Source: Acidobacteriota bacterium (lineage in GTDB: Bacteria > Acidobacteriota > Terriglobia > Acidiferrales > UBA7541). From it: a DNA stretch of 64,000 nt. The translations under genes and the position numbers were made by a program. Of the stretch, positions 36,203 through 45,078 are shown one piece after another. A model generated the notes under the pieces. That model was given only the letters and a program-made list of their open reading frames with translations. It had not been told where the DNA came from and did no database searches. The stretch's first letter is position 1; every line of letters begins with the position of its first letter. The stretch lies in assembly GCA_003224085.1 (NCBI GenBank), contig QHYK01000066.1, positions 26,013 to 90,012 of the forward strand, written 5' to 3'.

Positions 36203-36796
36203 CGAGCGGATTTGGCGCCCCGTCTCCCGGGGCTCAAAATACCAAAAAAATGCTTGCGCGCACCTTGCGCAAGCCTCTGGCCTTGCGGGCCAGGGGTTTT
36301 GTGGTTGACGAGACGGTGTGCAGGTTTTCGGTGCCAAGTGGAAGAGAATCCGTTGTGAGATCCGGGCCGAAAAGCCGCTCGCGAAGCTACTTCAAGACTC
36401 TTTGCGTTGCCACCTCGATTGCGCGAGATCAGCGCTTGCGGAGCCGGCGCCCTGATTCTCCTGAGCTCGGCTCGGTGCAACCGCCTGGAAGACCAGGGTT
36501 GCCGTTACCAGCGAGAGGGTCCAGCAGAAGAATCTGCGAAATGGGGCAAACTCAAGGGAGTTCGTTGCCGACGGGCGACCTGAAGGGCGCGCATCGCCAT
36601 GCCCGCCCCGCGCGAATTGGAAGGAAGCAAAACTCGTGGTATTGTCGCGCATGCTCCGTCTGTTCGGTACGCAAGTCAACAGGCAGGCGCGGGCTTACGG
36701 CGGACTCCGCTTTTAGTGTGAGAGATGCGAGACGCAGAGCCACTATGCGAGCGCTGTGTTTCTTGAGCAGTTCCAGTCATTCAGGCGAAAGCGTGT
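36203..36796. other. 594-nt gap before the cyclase gene
   Basis: No firm gene. GCTTGCGCGCACCTTGCGCAAG near 36254 is a local inverted repeat. A minus-strand frame at 36392-36679 contains a signal-peptide-like stretch and is listed separately with low confidence. Confidence 0.4.
36392..36679 (-). CDS. Possible small exported protein (low confidence)
   Basis: A frame whose middle (RRFFCWTLSLVTATLVFQAV) followed by APSRAQ looks like a signal peptide with a cleavage site, and a short polar mature part (ENQGAGSASADLAQSRWQRK). The first ~40 residues are unlike protein and a suitable start codon close to the signal is missing, so this may be chance or the remains of a gene. Confidence 0.2.
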   Translation of the reverse strand: MTCVPNRRSMRDNTTSFASFQFARGGHGDARPSGRPSATNSLEFAPFRRFFCWTLSLVTATLVFQAVAPSRAQENQGAGSASADLAQSRWQRKES

Positions 36797-37615
36797 TTGC
36801 GCAAGCGGTCACCGGATTTGGCGATAAAGGGCACTGGTTTTCTGGCCATCGGCATCGTTGCGGTTCTGACGATGCTTCCACAAATGGCGAAGCGGGATTC
36901 CATGCTAGATGAAATTGCGAGCGGCAAGACGCGTGTCCTTGATCTGAGCTACGCGATCAACGACAAACTGGTGCCGTGGCCGGGAGATGAAAAGGTCTTT
37001 GAGGCGAAAGTCAACGCTTCGGTGGAGAAAGAGGGATACTTCACGCGCAGCTTCTGGATGCGGGAGCATTACGGGACCCATGTGGATGCGCCCGTGCATT
37101 TTCCGTCGGGAAAAACGACGGTCGATCAGATTCCAGTGAAGCAGCTTTTTGGGCCGGCCGTCGTGATAGACGTGCGCGCGGAAGGCGGGAAGGATGCGGA
37201 CTATCAACTTCCGGCGGCGCGCGTGGAGGAACGGGAGAGGCGGCACGGGCGAATTCCCGCGGGAGCGATTGTTCTGCTGAGAACGGGCTGGGCTGCGTAC
37301 TGGCCGGACGCGCAGAAGTACCGAGGCCTGGACCCGGAAGGGAGAATGCATTTTCCGGGGTTTTCGGTCGAAGCGGTGAAGCTGTTGATCGGGCGGAAGA
37401 TCAACGGGCTGGGATGCGATACGATGAGCGTAGACTACGGGGCGTCGGCAGATTTTGCGGTGCATCATCTCGCGCTGGGCTCGGGGTTGTATCATCTGGA
37501 AAATCTCGCGGACTTGAGCGGGCTGCCGGAAAGCGGCGCGTTTTTGCTGGTAGCGCCGATTAAGTTGGAAGGCGGGTCAGGCGGACCGGTGCGGGTTTTT
37601 GCGTTGGTACCGTGA
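36797..37615 (+). CDS. Cyclase family protein (kynurenine formamidase-like)
   Basis: A 272-residue metal-dependent hydrolase of the cyclase/kynurenine formamidase family. The signature is HYGTHVDAPVHF (HxGTHxDxPxHF) near residue 98, followed by the conserved His and Glu further on (MSVDYGASADFAVHHLAL). Family members hydrolyse N-formylkynurenine or related substrates; identity is not fixed here. An N-terminal hydrophobic stretch (GTGFLAIGIVAVLTMLP) suggests a signal or membrane anchor, which is unusual for kynurenine formamidase. The start is a TTG with weak context, so the N-terminus may be shorter (for example MLDEIASGKTRVLDL). Confidence 0.82.
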   Translation: MRKRSPDLAIKGTGFLAIGIVAVLTMLPQMAKRDSMLDEIASGKTRVLDLSYAINDKLVPWPGDEKVFEAKVNASVEKEGYFTRSFWMREHYGTHVDAPVHFPSGKTTVDQIPVKQLFGPAVVIDVRAEGGKDADYQLPAARVEERERRHGRIPAGAIVLLRTGWAAYWPDAQKYRGLDPEGRMHFPGFSVEAVKLLIGRKINGLGCDTMSVDYGASADFAVHHLALGSGLYHLENLADLSGLPESGAFLLVAPIKLEGGSGGPVRVFALVP

Positions 37616-37920
37616 GGGCTGTCTTTTCTGCAACATTCTTGGGAGTTTTACGTCTTATCGAATTGGCGGTTTTCGCCTTTGATTTATCGAAGCGAGAAAA
37701 TATAGAGTCCGTCGGCTGGGGAAAAAAGCGGCCACTCCACGTGGGTTTGCGGCAATGATTCGAGATTTGACTTGGGGACGGGCCCTTTGTTCCTACAGGA
37801 TTAACCAAAGGGCGCCCCGACATAAGGAAGAGTGAGCCGCCGAGGTAGCGCGGCGGGCGCAGCAATGCTGCGCACCTACAACGGTTAATCCAGGGATTTG
37901 CAAGTTTTCTTGGAGGAGAC
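37616..37920. other. 305-nt gap with a REP-like palindrome
   Basis: No gene seen. A REP-like palindrome lies at 37857-37873 and is followed by CACCTAC. The ribosome binding site of the tricorn gene lies at 37912-37918. Confidence 0.45.
37857..37879. repeat. REP-like palindrome before the tricorn gene
   Basis: GCGCAGCA (37857-37864) and TGCTGCGC (37866-37873) are complementary over one central base, with CACCTAC after them. It is the third locus of this family in the window. Confidence 0.55.
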
Positions 37921-40900
37921 GTGCGCGTTCGAATGGCAGTGATGACAGGTGCTTTGCTGACGTTGACTTGCGCGGGAAAGACCCGAGCGGCAGAGGAGAC
38001 GCCGCTACTGGCGCATTCGGCGACGCTTAGCAAGACGCAGGTGGTCTTTGCTTATGGCGGCTACCTGTGGAGCGTGGCGCGCGAAGGCGGCGATGCGCGG
38101 CAACTCACCACGGGCGGCCACGAGGGTGCGCCGGTGTTTTCTCCCGATGGGAAGTCGATTGCCTTTACCGGGCAGTACGACGGAAACGTGGATGTGTTCG
38201 TGATCCCAGCGGAAGGCGGGGAGCCCAAGAGGCTGACGTGGCATCCGGGGGTGGATATCGCCACCGGATGGACTCCGGATGGGAAAAAGGTACTGCTTCA
38301 TTCGAATCGCGAATCGTATGCAGACTTCGACCGGCTCTACACCGTTCCCGTGGAGGGTGGTCCGGCGGAAGTTTTGCCGATGTGGCGCGGAGAAGCGGCG
38401 TGGTTTTCCCCGGACGGAACGCGCATCGCGTATGTTCCGAACGAAGTCTGGCAAACGTCGTGGAAGCGATATCGAGGGGGACAGACCACGCCGATTTACA
38501 TCGTGCGGCTGAGCGACCTTGCGCTTGAGAAGGTGCCACGCGAGAATTCGAACGACAAAAACCCGGTTTGGTTTGGCGACGCGGTCTATTTTCTGTCCGA
38601 CCGCAACGGACCGGTGACGCTTTTCGCCTACGATACGAAGGCGAAAACCGTGAGGCAGGTCATCGAAAACAAGGGACTCGATTTCAAGTCGCTTTCTGCG
38701 GGGCCGGACGCGTTGGTTTACGAGCAGTTTGGCGGAATCTACATTTTCAATCCGTCGAGCGGCAAATCCACGAAGGTGGATATTCGAATCGCGGGCGACC
38801 TGCCGTCCACGCGGCCACACTACGAAAAAGTTGGCGACAAAATACAGAACGCCGGGATTTCCCCTTCCGGTATGCGCGCAGTATTGGAGGCGCGCGGCGA
38901 GATTTTCACCGTGCCGGCGGAGAAAGGCGATGTGCGGAACCTGACGCACACGCCCGCGGTGGCGGAGCGGGATCCCGCCTGGTCTCCCGATGGAAAGTCG
39001 ATCGCGTTCTTTTCCGATGAGTCCGGGGAGTACGCGCTGCACTTCGTGGATCAGTCGGGCTCCGGCGCGGTGAAGAAAATCAATCTGGGCAATCCGCCTT
39101 CGTTTTTCTACGGCCCGCTGTGGTCGCCGGACAGCAAGAAGATTGCGTACACCGACAAGCGCCTGAACCTGTGGTACGTGGATGTGGACAAAGGTACGCC
39201 GGTGAAAGTGGCCACGGAACGCTTCGACGATCCGACTTCCGCGATGAATGAGAGCTGGTCGCCGGATAGCAAGTGGCTGACGTACTCGAAGTTCCTCGAA
39301 AATCACCTTCACACAGTGTTCGTGTATTCGCTGGACACCGGCAAGGAATCGCAAATTACCGACGGCATCAGCGATGCGCGCTATCCGGTGTTCGACAAAG
39401 GCGGAAAGTCGCTGTTTTTTGCTGCGAGCACGGATGTGGGCTTGACCGCGGGCTGGCTGGATTTGTCGAGCTTGCAGCACCCGCTCCTCCGCAATATCTA
39501 CGCCGCCGTCTTAAAGAAGGGCGATCCTTCCCCGGTCGAGCCGCAAAGCGACGAAGAAAAGGCGGCGGACGAGAAGAAAGAGGACAAGGCGAAGGACGCG
39601 GACAAGGGCAAAGAAGGCGAGAAGAAGGACGAAAAGAAAAAAGAAGAAGCCGTCAAGGTTGTCGTTGACCTGGATGGAATCGGCCAGCGCATCGTTGCGC
39701 TTCCGATTCGAGCCGCCAACTACGTTGGTCTGGATACCGGTAAGGCAGGAACGCTGTTTCTCTCGGAGATCGTAGACGTGCCGCGCTTCGGAGAGCCGGC
39801 TCCGATCACCGTTTCGAAATTTGATTTTGCGACGCGCAAGACCGAGCCATTTCTTAGCGGCATCCGCGCCTTTGCCGTGTCGGGCGATGGCGAAAAAGTC
39901 TTGTATTGGCAGGAGCACCAACCGTGGTGCATCGCAAAAACGGATGCGGCGCCGAAACCTGGCGAGGGCGCGCTGAAGGTGGACGAAATGGAAACTTACG
40001 TCGACCCGCGCGCCGAATGGAACCAGATGTACCACGAAGTGTGGCGCATCGAGCGGGACTTCCTCTACGACCCGAACCATCATGGGCTCGACCTCAACGC
40101 CGCCGAGAAGAAGTACGCGGGGTACTTGAAGGGTTTGGGCGGACGCGCCGACCTCAACTATCTTTTTGACGAAATGCTCGGGGAAATCACCATCGGGCAC
40201 ATGTTTATTGCCGGGGGCGACATTCCCAAACCCAACCAAGTGAAAGGCGGACTGCTGGGAGCGGACTACAAAATTGAAAACGGACGCTACCGCTTCGCGC
40301 GCATCTACAACGGCGAGAACTGGAACCCCGACTTGCGCGCGCCGCTGACACAGCCGGGCGTGGACGTGAAAGTAGGCGATTACTTGCTGGAAGTGGAAGG
40401 CCGGGAGGTGCGTCCGCCCGCGGAAGTTTATAGCTTCTTTGAAAACACCGCGGGCATGCAAATCAAAATTAAAGTAGGCCCGAACGCGGACGGCAAGGAA
40501 TCACGCGAAGTGATGGTCGTGCCGTTGCCGAACGAATTTGCCCTGCGCAACCGCGCGTGGGAAGAAGATAACCGCCGCAAGGTGGACGAGCTTAGCGGGG
40601 GAAAGCTCGCGTACGTTCACGTCCCGGACACGTCCGTGGGGGGCTGGTTGAACTTCAACCGCTTCTACTTTGCGCAAATCGGGAAGCAAGCCGCGGTGAT
40701 CGACGAGCGCTATAACCACGGCGGCTTCCTCGCGGACTACATCATCGACATGCTGAAGCGCCCGCTGCGAAACTGCGTGATCGCGCGCGAGGGCGAAAAA
40801 TTCTGCTCGCCCGAGGCGCAGATTTATGGGCCAAAAACAATGATCATCAATGAGATGTCCGGCTCAGGCGGCGATGCGCTGCCGTGGATGTTCCGGCAAG

Positions 40901-41208
40901 ACAAAGTGGGGCCGCTGGTTGGCACGCGCACGTGGGGAGGGCTGGTGGGCATTTACGGTTATCCGCCGCTACTCGATGGTGGTTTCGTCACCGCGCCGCG
41001 CGTGGCGATTTATGGTTTGCACGGCGACTGGGAGGTGGAGAACAAAGGTATCCCGCCGGATATCGAAGTGGAAAACGATCCCGCTTCGGTGGCGGCGGGG
41101 CACGACCGGCAACTGGAAAAAGCCGTGGAAGTCACCCTGGAGGCGCTGAAGAAAAACCCCGTGGTGATTCCGGACCATCCGGCGTACCCGAATTATCACA
41201 AGAAGTGA
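37921..41208 (+). CDS. Tricorn-like protease (beta-propeller, PDZ, S41 peptidase)
   Basis: A 1,095-residue exported protease. Signal peptide MAVMTGALLTLTCAGKTRA; N-terminal WD40-like propeller blades (about residues 40-500; GGHEGAPVFSPDGKSIAFTG and AWSPDGKSIAFFSDES are typical); a Lys/Glu-rich linker near 545-580 (EKKEDKAKDADKGKEGEKK); PDZ about 770-860 (VKVGDYLLEVEGREV); S41 peptidase domain about 880-1070, with the nucleophile region INEMSGSGGDALPW and C-terminal GIPPDIEVEND. The enzyme degrades peptides, here in the periplasm by its signal. GGAGGAG lies directly before the GTG at 37921. The acidic/basic linker of about 35 residues is unusually pure and may be flexible. Confidence 0.92.
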   Translation: MRVRMAVMTGALLTLTCAGKTRAAEETPLLAHSATLSKTQVVFAYGGYLWSVAREGGDARQLTTGGHEGAPVFSPDGKSIAFTGQYDGNVDVFVIPAEGGEPKRLTWHPGVDIATGWTPDGKKVLLHSNRESYADFDRLYTVPVEGGPAEVLPMWRGEAAWFSPDGTRIAYVPNEVWQTSWKRYRGGQTTPIYIVRLSDLALEKVPRENSNDKNPVWFGDAVYFLSDRNGPVTLFAYDTKAKTVRQVIENKGLDFKSLSAGPDALVYEQFGGIYIFNPSSGKSTKVDIRIAGDLPSTRPHYEKVGDKIQNAGISPSGMRAVLEARGEIFTVPAEKGDVRNLTHTPAVAERDPAWSPDGKSIAFFSDESGEYALHFVDQSGSGAVKKINLGNPPSFFYGPLWSPDSKKIAYTDKRLNLWYVDVDKGTPVKVATERFDDPTSAMNESWSPDSKWLTYSKFLENHLHTVFVYSLDTGKESQITDGISDARYPVFDKGGKSLFFAASTDVGLTAGWLDLSSLQHPLLRNIYAAVLKKGDPSPVEPQSDEEKAADEKKEDKAKDADKGKEGEKKDEKKKEEAVKVVVDLDGIGQRIVALPIRAANYVGLDTGKAGTLFLSEIVDVPRFGEPAPITVSKFDFATRKTEPFLSGIRAFAVSGDGEKVLYWQEHQPWCIAKTDAAPKPGEGALKVDEMETYVDPRAEWNQMYHEVWRIERDFLYDPNHHGLDLNAAEKKYAGYLKGLGGRADLNYLFDEMLGEITIGHMFIAGGDIPKPNQVKGGLLGADYKIENGRYRFARIYNGENWNPDLRAPLTQPGVDVKVGDYLLEVEGREVRPPAEVYSFFENTAGMQIKIKVGPNADGKESREVMVVPLPNEFALRNRAWEEDNRRKVDELSGGKLAYVHVPDTSVGGWLNFNRFYFAQIGKQAAVIDERYNHGGFLADYIIDMLKRPLRNCVIAREGEKFCSPEAQIYGPKTMIINEMSGSGGDALPWMFRQDKVGPLVGTRTWGGLVGIYGYPPLLDGGFVTAPRVAIYGLHGDWEVENKGIPPDIEVENDPASVAAGHDRQLEKAVEVTLEALKKNPVVIPDHPAYPNYHKK

Positions 41209-41251
41209 CGCGTGACTGGTGACTTGTGGAGCAAAGTGGCGAGTGACGAGT
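41205..41251. repeat. GTGRCGA heptamer array, downstream of the tricorn gene
   Basis: GTGACGC, GTGACTG, GTGACTT (41205-41225), then after a short break GTGGCGA and GTGACGA (41236-41249). The tract begins at the last codon of the tricorn gene and is followed by a second heptamer tract at 41264. Confidence 0.75.
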
Positions 41252-41263
41252 TGGGGAGGAAGA

Positions 41264-41291
41264 GGTTGACAGTCGAAAGTTGAAAGTTCAA
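41264..41291. repeat. GTTGAC/AGTYGAA heptamer array
   Basis: GGTTGAC, AGTCGAA, AGTTGAA, AGTTCAA in strict 7-nt register. The reverse complement is the type found at 23328-23391. It lies 13 nt after the GTGRCGA array, so both heptamer families occur side by side here. Confidence 0.75.
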
Positions 41292-41397
41292 GGGGAGAGG
41301 TGCAAACACGGGAAATAGGCAGCACGGCTACCCGCGCTCCGGGTTGCTTGGTCTCCGAAATTTTGCCAGAGAGTTCTGTCTTCTCGGGGCACCTTCC

Positions 41398-42201
41398 TCA
41401 CTTGCTTGGGATGGCGCTTGTTGAGAGCATCCAGGAGATAAAATCAGGCTCAGCGTAGGCTTTCTCCCAGGAGTTATGGCCCACGCCCGGATATTCGGTG
41501 TAGTGTACTTCTCCGCCCAGCGCTTTCATGGCTTCGTCCATTCGGCGCGACTCGGTGACAGGAACGACCGGATCGTCCCCACCATGAAAGATCCACACGG
41601 GCGTTTTGCCAATTTTCTTGGCGGCTTCGGTATAAGGTGAATTGTCGTCCGCAGACTGCTGACGGGCCATGTCGGGAACCAGGATGCCTCCACAAATAGG
41701 CGCGATGGCCGCGAATTTTCCGGGGTATTTTCCAGCTAGATACCAGGTTCCGTAGCCGCCCATGGAGAGGCCGGTCAAGTAAGTGCGGGCGGAATCGCCG
41801 TGAAATTCTTTCTGTGCTGCGGCCAGCAAGGCCATGACCATGTCTGCCATAGTGGGTTCGGACCACCAGACATTCCTGCGACACTGCGGCATGACCACGA
41901 CGGCAGGGAAGCGGTCGCGATACCGGCGAATCGCCGTGCCGATGCCAACTTCGGTCTGGATCAAGCCGTCGTCACCGCGCTCGCCGGCTCCGTGCAGGAA
42001 CAAAATGATGGGCCACTTCTTCTGTTTTGTCCAATCATCCGGAACGAATACTTGATATTTATACGCTGTGCCCGCGACAGTGATGGTGCGATCGAGAAAT
42101 CCGGTTTCTTGTTTCTTGGCTTCCGTTGGAATCGCAATAAACGAAACTGCAACCATTCCTAAGACAAGCAACCACTTCACGCTTTTCCGGGCCATCCGCA
42201 C
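41398..42201 (-). CDS. Exported alpha/beta hydrolase (esterase/feruloyl esterase-like)
   Basis: A 267-residue protein with a signal peptide (SVKWLLVLGMVAVSFIAIP). The fold is an alpha/beta hydrolase: PIILFLHGAGERG near residue 65 forms the oxyanion region, GLSMGGYGTW is the nucleophile elbow (Ser about residue 145), and the catalytic Asp (FHGGDDPVVPV) and His (YPGVGHNSWE) are present. Such proteins are phospholipase/carboxylesterase or feruloyl-esterase-like. No partner gene is close; it points away from mutM over a 134-nt gap that must hold both promoters. Confidence 0.85.
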   Translation of the reverse strand: MRMARKSVKWLLVLGMVAVSFIAIPTEAKKQETGFLDRTITVAGTAYKYQVFVPDDWTKQKKWPIILFLHGAGERGDDGLIQTEVGIGTAIRRYRDRFPAVVVMPQCRRNVWWSEPTMADMVMALLAAAQKEFHGDSARTYLTGLSMGGYGTWYLAGKYPGKFAAIAPICGGILVPDMARQQSADDNSPYTEAAKKIGKTPVWIFHGGDDPVVPVTESRRMDEAMKALGGEVHYTEYPGVGHNSWEKAYAEPDFISWMLSTSAIPSK

Positions 42202-42335
42202 GAGTCACCTCCAAGCGCGAAACTGTAACATGAGTTCCATAAAACCGAGCAAACCCTTTCACCGGGAATCGGAAGTCAGGTGCAAGAAGAGCACTTACGC
42301 GCCGGGCTGTGCTATTTTGAAAGCTCCTTTGTCTC

Positions 42336-43316
42336 ATGCCAGAACTTCCTGAAGTCGAAACCGTGGCCCGTGGATTGCGTCAGGCTATCCTTGGCCGGCG
42401 CGTCCTATCGGTCACGCTCGGGAAAACGGACTTCATTGACGATCCCGTGGCGCTGGAACAGCAGCTCCCCGGACGTCGTATTGAAGCGGTCGAGCGTTAC
42501 GGAAAATTCATCTTGTTGCGTCTCTCGGCGACGGCCGGAACGAATGGCAATCCCAGCGACGATGGGGCCAAACAGCGCCCATCCCTGCTGGTCCATCTGG
42601 GAATGACCGGGCAGATGGCGCCGAGTCCGGCGGAAAAGCCTCATGAAAAGCACACGCACGTTTGCATACTGCTGGATGACGGTCGCGAGCTGCGCTACAC
42701 CGATGCGCGGCGCTTTGGGCGAATTGCCTACTTGACGGAAGTTCCGCTGGCGGAAGAATTGACGCGCTTTGGCGCCGACCCGCTGGAGATCAGCAAAGAG
42801 GAATTCGTGAAAAGGATCCGCGGGCGGCGCGCACGCATCAAGGCGCTGCTGCTGGACCAGGGTGTGCTGCGCGGTGTGGGCAACATTTACGCGGACGAAA
42901 GCTTGTGGAAGGCGAAGATTCATCCGGCGCGGCTGGGCGCGAAGCTGAGCGGCGAGCAGGCCGGGATTTTGTGGCGTGCGCTGCAGGAGATTTTGCACAA
43001 AGCCATCATGATGCGCGGCTCTTCGATTTCCGATTTTCTTGACGCGGAAGGGGAGCCGGGAGAGTATCAGCGGCGCCATCGCGCTTATGGGCGTGAAGGA
43101 AAAGGCTGCGGCAGGTGCAAAACCTTGATCCGGCGTGGAATGGTGGCGGGCCGCAGCAGTTATTTTTGCCCGAACTGCCAACCGGCGCCGCGAGGATTCG
43201 TTACGTTGCCATTGCCGGCTCGTGCCATGGCTGTGCCCGAACGCGCCCAGCGGCCCGCAAGTCTATCCATCCGAAGGCCAATCAAAATCGGGCCGAAGAG
43301 TTGGCCTCGCCGGTAA
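42336..43316 (+). CDS. mutM: Formamidopyrimidine-DNA glycosylase
   Basis: MutM removes oxidised purines such as 8-oxoguanine and cuts the strand. The catalytic N-terminus is [14 protein letters not shown] (Pro1/Glu2 after Met removal), Lys is in YGKFILLR, the helix-two-turn-helix carries [16 protein letters not shown], and the C-terminal zinc finger is CGRCK...YFCPNC. At 326 residues it is longer than the usual ~270, with an insert near residue 75 ([17 protein letters not shown]) and a 40-residue tail of basic/Pro character. The ATG at 42336 is certain because the PELPE motif must follow it. The stop TAA overlaps the dtd ATG by one base, so translation is coupled. Confidence 0.95.
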   Translation: MPELPEVETVARGLRQAILGRRVLSVTLGKTDFIDDPVALEQQLPGRRIEAVERYGKFILLRLSATAGTNGNPSDDGAKQRPSLLVHLGMTGQMAPSPAEKPHEKHTHVCILLDDGRELRYTDARRFGRIAYLTEVPLAEELTRFGADPLEISKEEFVKRIRGRRARIKALLLDQGVLRGVGNIYADESLWKAKIHPARLGAKLSGEQAGILWRALQEILHKAIMMRGSSISDFLDAEGEPGEYQRRHRAYGREGKGCGRCKTLIRRGMVAGRSSYFCPNCQPAPRGFVTLPLPARAMAVPERAQRPASLSIRRPIKIGPKSWPRR

Positions 43317-43765
43317 TGCGAGCCGTTCTCCAGAGAGTCAGCCGAGCGAAGGTGACGGTGGATGGCCGCGTCACGGGAGAGATTGGCCCCGGACTGATGA
43401 TTCTCCTTGGTGTCGGGAAAAAAGATACTTCCGCGACCGTCGCCCGGATGGCGGAACGGTGCGCGAACTTGCGCATCTTCGAGGACGATCAGGGGAAAAT
43501 GAACCGCTCGCTGCTTGATGTCAAAGGCGCTGCGCTGGCTGTTTCGCAGTTCACCCTGTATGGCGATGCGCGAGGGCAGCGGCGGCCAAGCTTTATGGCT
43601 GCGGCGCCTCCGGATTTGGCGAAAGCTCTTTACGAGGAATTCTGTGAGGAGCTGCGCAAATTGGGCATCTCCGTTGCCACGGGAATTTTTCAAGCCATGA
43701 TGTCGGTGGAGCTGGTCAATGAAGGCCCGGTCACCATCCTCCTCGATTCGGACAACACGTTCTAA
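43316..43765 (+). CDS. dtd: D-aminoacyl-tRNA deacylase
   Basis: Dtd frees tRNA from D-amino acids. The ATG at 43316 overlaps the mutM stop; the 149-residue product is the expected length. It begins [17 protein letters not shown], and the conserved [17 protein letters not shown] and [11 protein letters not shown] (cis-Pro GPVT motif) are both present. Codons before 43316 lie inside mutM and are not part of the gene. It overlaps the next gene by 47 nt. Confidence 0.95.
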   Translation: MRAVLQRVSRAKVTVDGRVTGEIGPGLMILLGVGKKDTSATVARMAERCANLRIFEDDQGKMNRSLLDVKGAALAVSQFTLYGDARGQRRPSFMAAAPPDLAKALYEEFCEELRKLGISVATGIFQAMMSVELVNEGPVTILLDSDNTF

Positions 43766-44501
43766 ACGTTCTAAGCGAGGCGCAGCGCCGGAAGACCGGC
43801 CGCTTTGGACGAAGGCGGCTGTTTTGCGCGAATTGCAATCGCTGGCCGATCCGCGCGTGCGAACGAAGATGGAGTACTTCGGCGTGCGCGTGCCCCATGC
43901 ACACGGAATCTCGGCTCCCGTACTGCATGCGCTGGCGAAACGAATCGGCAAACGACATTCGCTCGCACTCGAACTGTGGACCACGGCAATCCACGAGGCG
44001 CGAATCTTAGCGGCGCTGATCGGGGAATCAGAAAGAGTCACCTCGGCAGAAATGGAGCGCTGGGCGCGGGATTTTGATTCCTGGGATGTGGTGGACGCGG
44101 CGTGCTGCTATCTTTACGCGTACGCGAAACCAGCGTGGAGCAAAGTCGCGTCATGGAGCGGGAGGCGGGAAGAATTTGTGAAACGGGCGGCATTCTCTTT
44201 GGCCGCCTATCTGAGCTACAAGGACAAGACGGCCCCGGATGCCAAGTTTGTGCGATTTTTGCGGGTGATTGAGCGCGAAGCTTACGATGATCGCAACTTC
44301 GTGAAAAAAGCCGTTAACTGGGCGTTGCGGAATGTCGGCAAAAGGAATCTTCGTCTAAACCGCGAGGCGACTCGTGCGGCCGAGAAGATCCGGCGGCAGG
44401 GAAGCCGCTCTGCTCGCTGGATTGCCGCCGATGCGCTGCGCGAACTCCGAAGCGCCGGTGTACAGGCGAGGCTGTGGCGAGAGGCAAGAGCAAGGCAATG
44501 A
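43719..44501 (+). CDS. DNA alkylation repair protein (AlkD-like)
   Basis: A 260-residue protein of HEAT-like helical repeats. Typical parts are [20 protein letters not shown] near residue 50, [14 protein letters not shown] near 120 and [17 protein letters not shown] near 195. AlkD-like glycosylases remove positively charged alkylated bases without flipping them. The ATG at 43719 lies inside dtd; starts slightly further in (for example MEYFGV) would still keep the fold, and the first 25 residues are poorly conserved. Overlap of its stop with the acetyltransferase ATG (ATGA) couples them. Confidence 0.85.
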   Translation: MKARSPSSSIRTTRSKRSKRGAAPEDRPLWTKAAVLRELQSLADPRVRTKMEYFGVRVPHAHGISAPVLHALAKRIGKRHSLALELWTTAIHEARILAALIGESERVTSAEMERWARDFDSWDVVDAACCYLYAYAKPAWSKVASWSGRREEFVKRAAFSLAAYLSYKDKTAPDAKFVRFLRVIEREAYDDRNFVKKAVNWALRNVGKRNLRLNREATRAAEKIRRQGSRSARWIAADALRELRSAGVQARLWREARARQ

Positions 44502-44953
44502 CGCCAAAAAATAAGAACAATGATCTGAAAATTCGCATCGCGAAGGCTGGCGATGCTGCGGAGCTCGCGGATCTCTCCGGCCAGCTCGGTTATCCAGCAA
44601 CGGCGGCACAAATCCGTCAGCGACTGCGCGCCATCCGCCCCGCATCCCTGAACTCCGTTTTCGTGGCGGAAACGAAGGATGCGGGAGTGGTCGGCTGGCT
44701 GCACGTGAGCAAGCAGGCGCTTCTCGAATCCGACGTACGCGCCGAGGTGAACGGCTTGGTCGTTGCGGAGGGCCATCGCAGTCTCGGTGCCGGGGCGCGG
44801 CTGATCGCGGCCGCTGAGGAATGGGCCCGCAAACATGGGTGCAAGTTCATGTCCGTGCGTTCGAACGTAATGCGCGAACGCGCGCACAAGTTTTACGAGC
44901 GCAACGGCTACGAGCATTACAAGACGCAAAAATCCTTCCGCAAGCCGCTGTAA
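44498..44953 (+). CDS. GNAT family N-acetyltransferase
   Basis: A 151-residue acetyltransferase. The acetyl-CoA-binding part is EVNGLVVAEGHRSLGAGARL (near 80-100) with the Arg/Gln-Gly pattern, and FYERNGYEHYKTQKSF forms the C-terminal motif. The substrate is unknown. The ATG at 44498 overlaps the stop of the alkylation-repair gene by four bases, the best-supported start; a GTG at 44474 is within that gene. It ends the mutM-dtd-alkD-GNAT operon; a hairpin lies at 45001. Confidence 0.85.
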   Translation: MTPKNKNNDLKIRIAKAGDAAELADLSGQLGYPATAAQIRQRLRAIRPASLNSVFVAETKDAGVVGWLHVSKQALLESDVRAEVNGLVVAEGHRSLGAGARLIAAAEEWARKHGCKFMSVRSNVMRERAHKFYERNGYEHYKTQKSFRKPL

Positions 44954-45000
44954 AGTACGCTAACAGAGAGCCTTAAGCTACCTAGGCCTAGCCTGGCCGG

Positions 45001-45041
45001 GGCAGATATGATTCCTTTCTTGAAATCTGCCTCCAAGTTTT
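45001..45041 (+). terminator. Weak terminator-like hairpin
   Basis: GGCAGAT (45001-45007) and ATCTGCC (45025-45031) can pair over a 17-nt loop; a short TTTT follows at 45038-45041. It lies 48 nt after the acetyltransferase stop. Confidence 0.35.
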
Positions 45042-45051
45042 AATCAGTATT

Positions 45052-45070
45052 TATATCGTACTACGATATA
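45052..45070. promoter_or_regulatory. Perfect 19-bp palindrome, probable operator of the MarR protein
   Basis: TATATCGTA (45052-45060) and TACGATATA (45062-45070) are perfect inverted repeats around one C. The palindrome ends 8 nt before the marR ATG, so a bound MarR dimer would block transcription or translation start of its own gene and the ClC genes behind it. The operator role is inference from position and symmetry. Confidence 0.8.
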
Positions 45071-45078
45071 CTAAACCC

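Noticed and set aside
38005..39480. 491-codon open frame opposite the tricorn propeller
   Set aside because: Arg/His-rich product with no motif, lying fully inside a well-supported gene.
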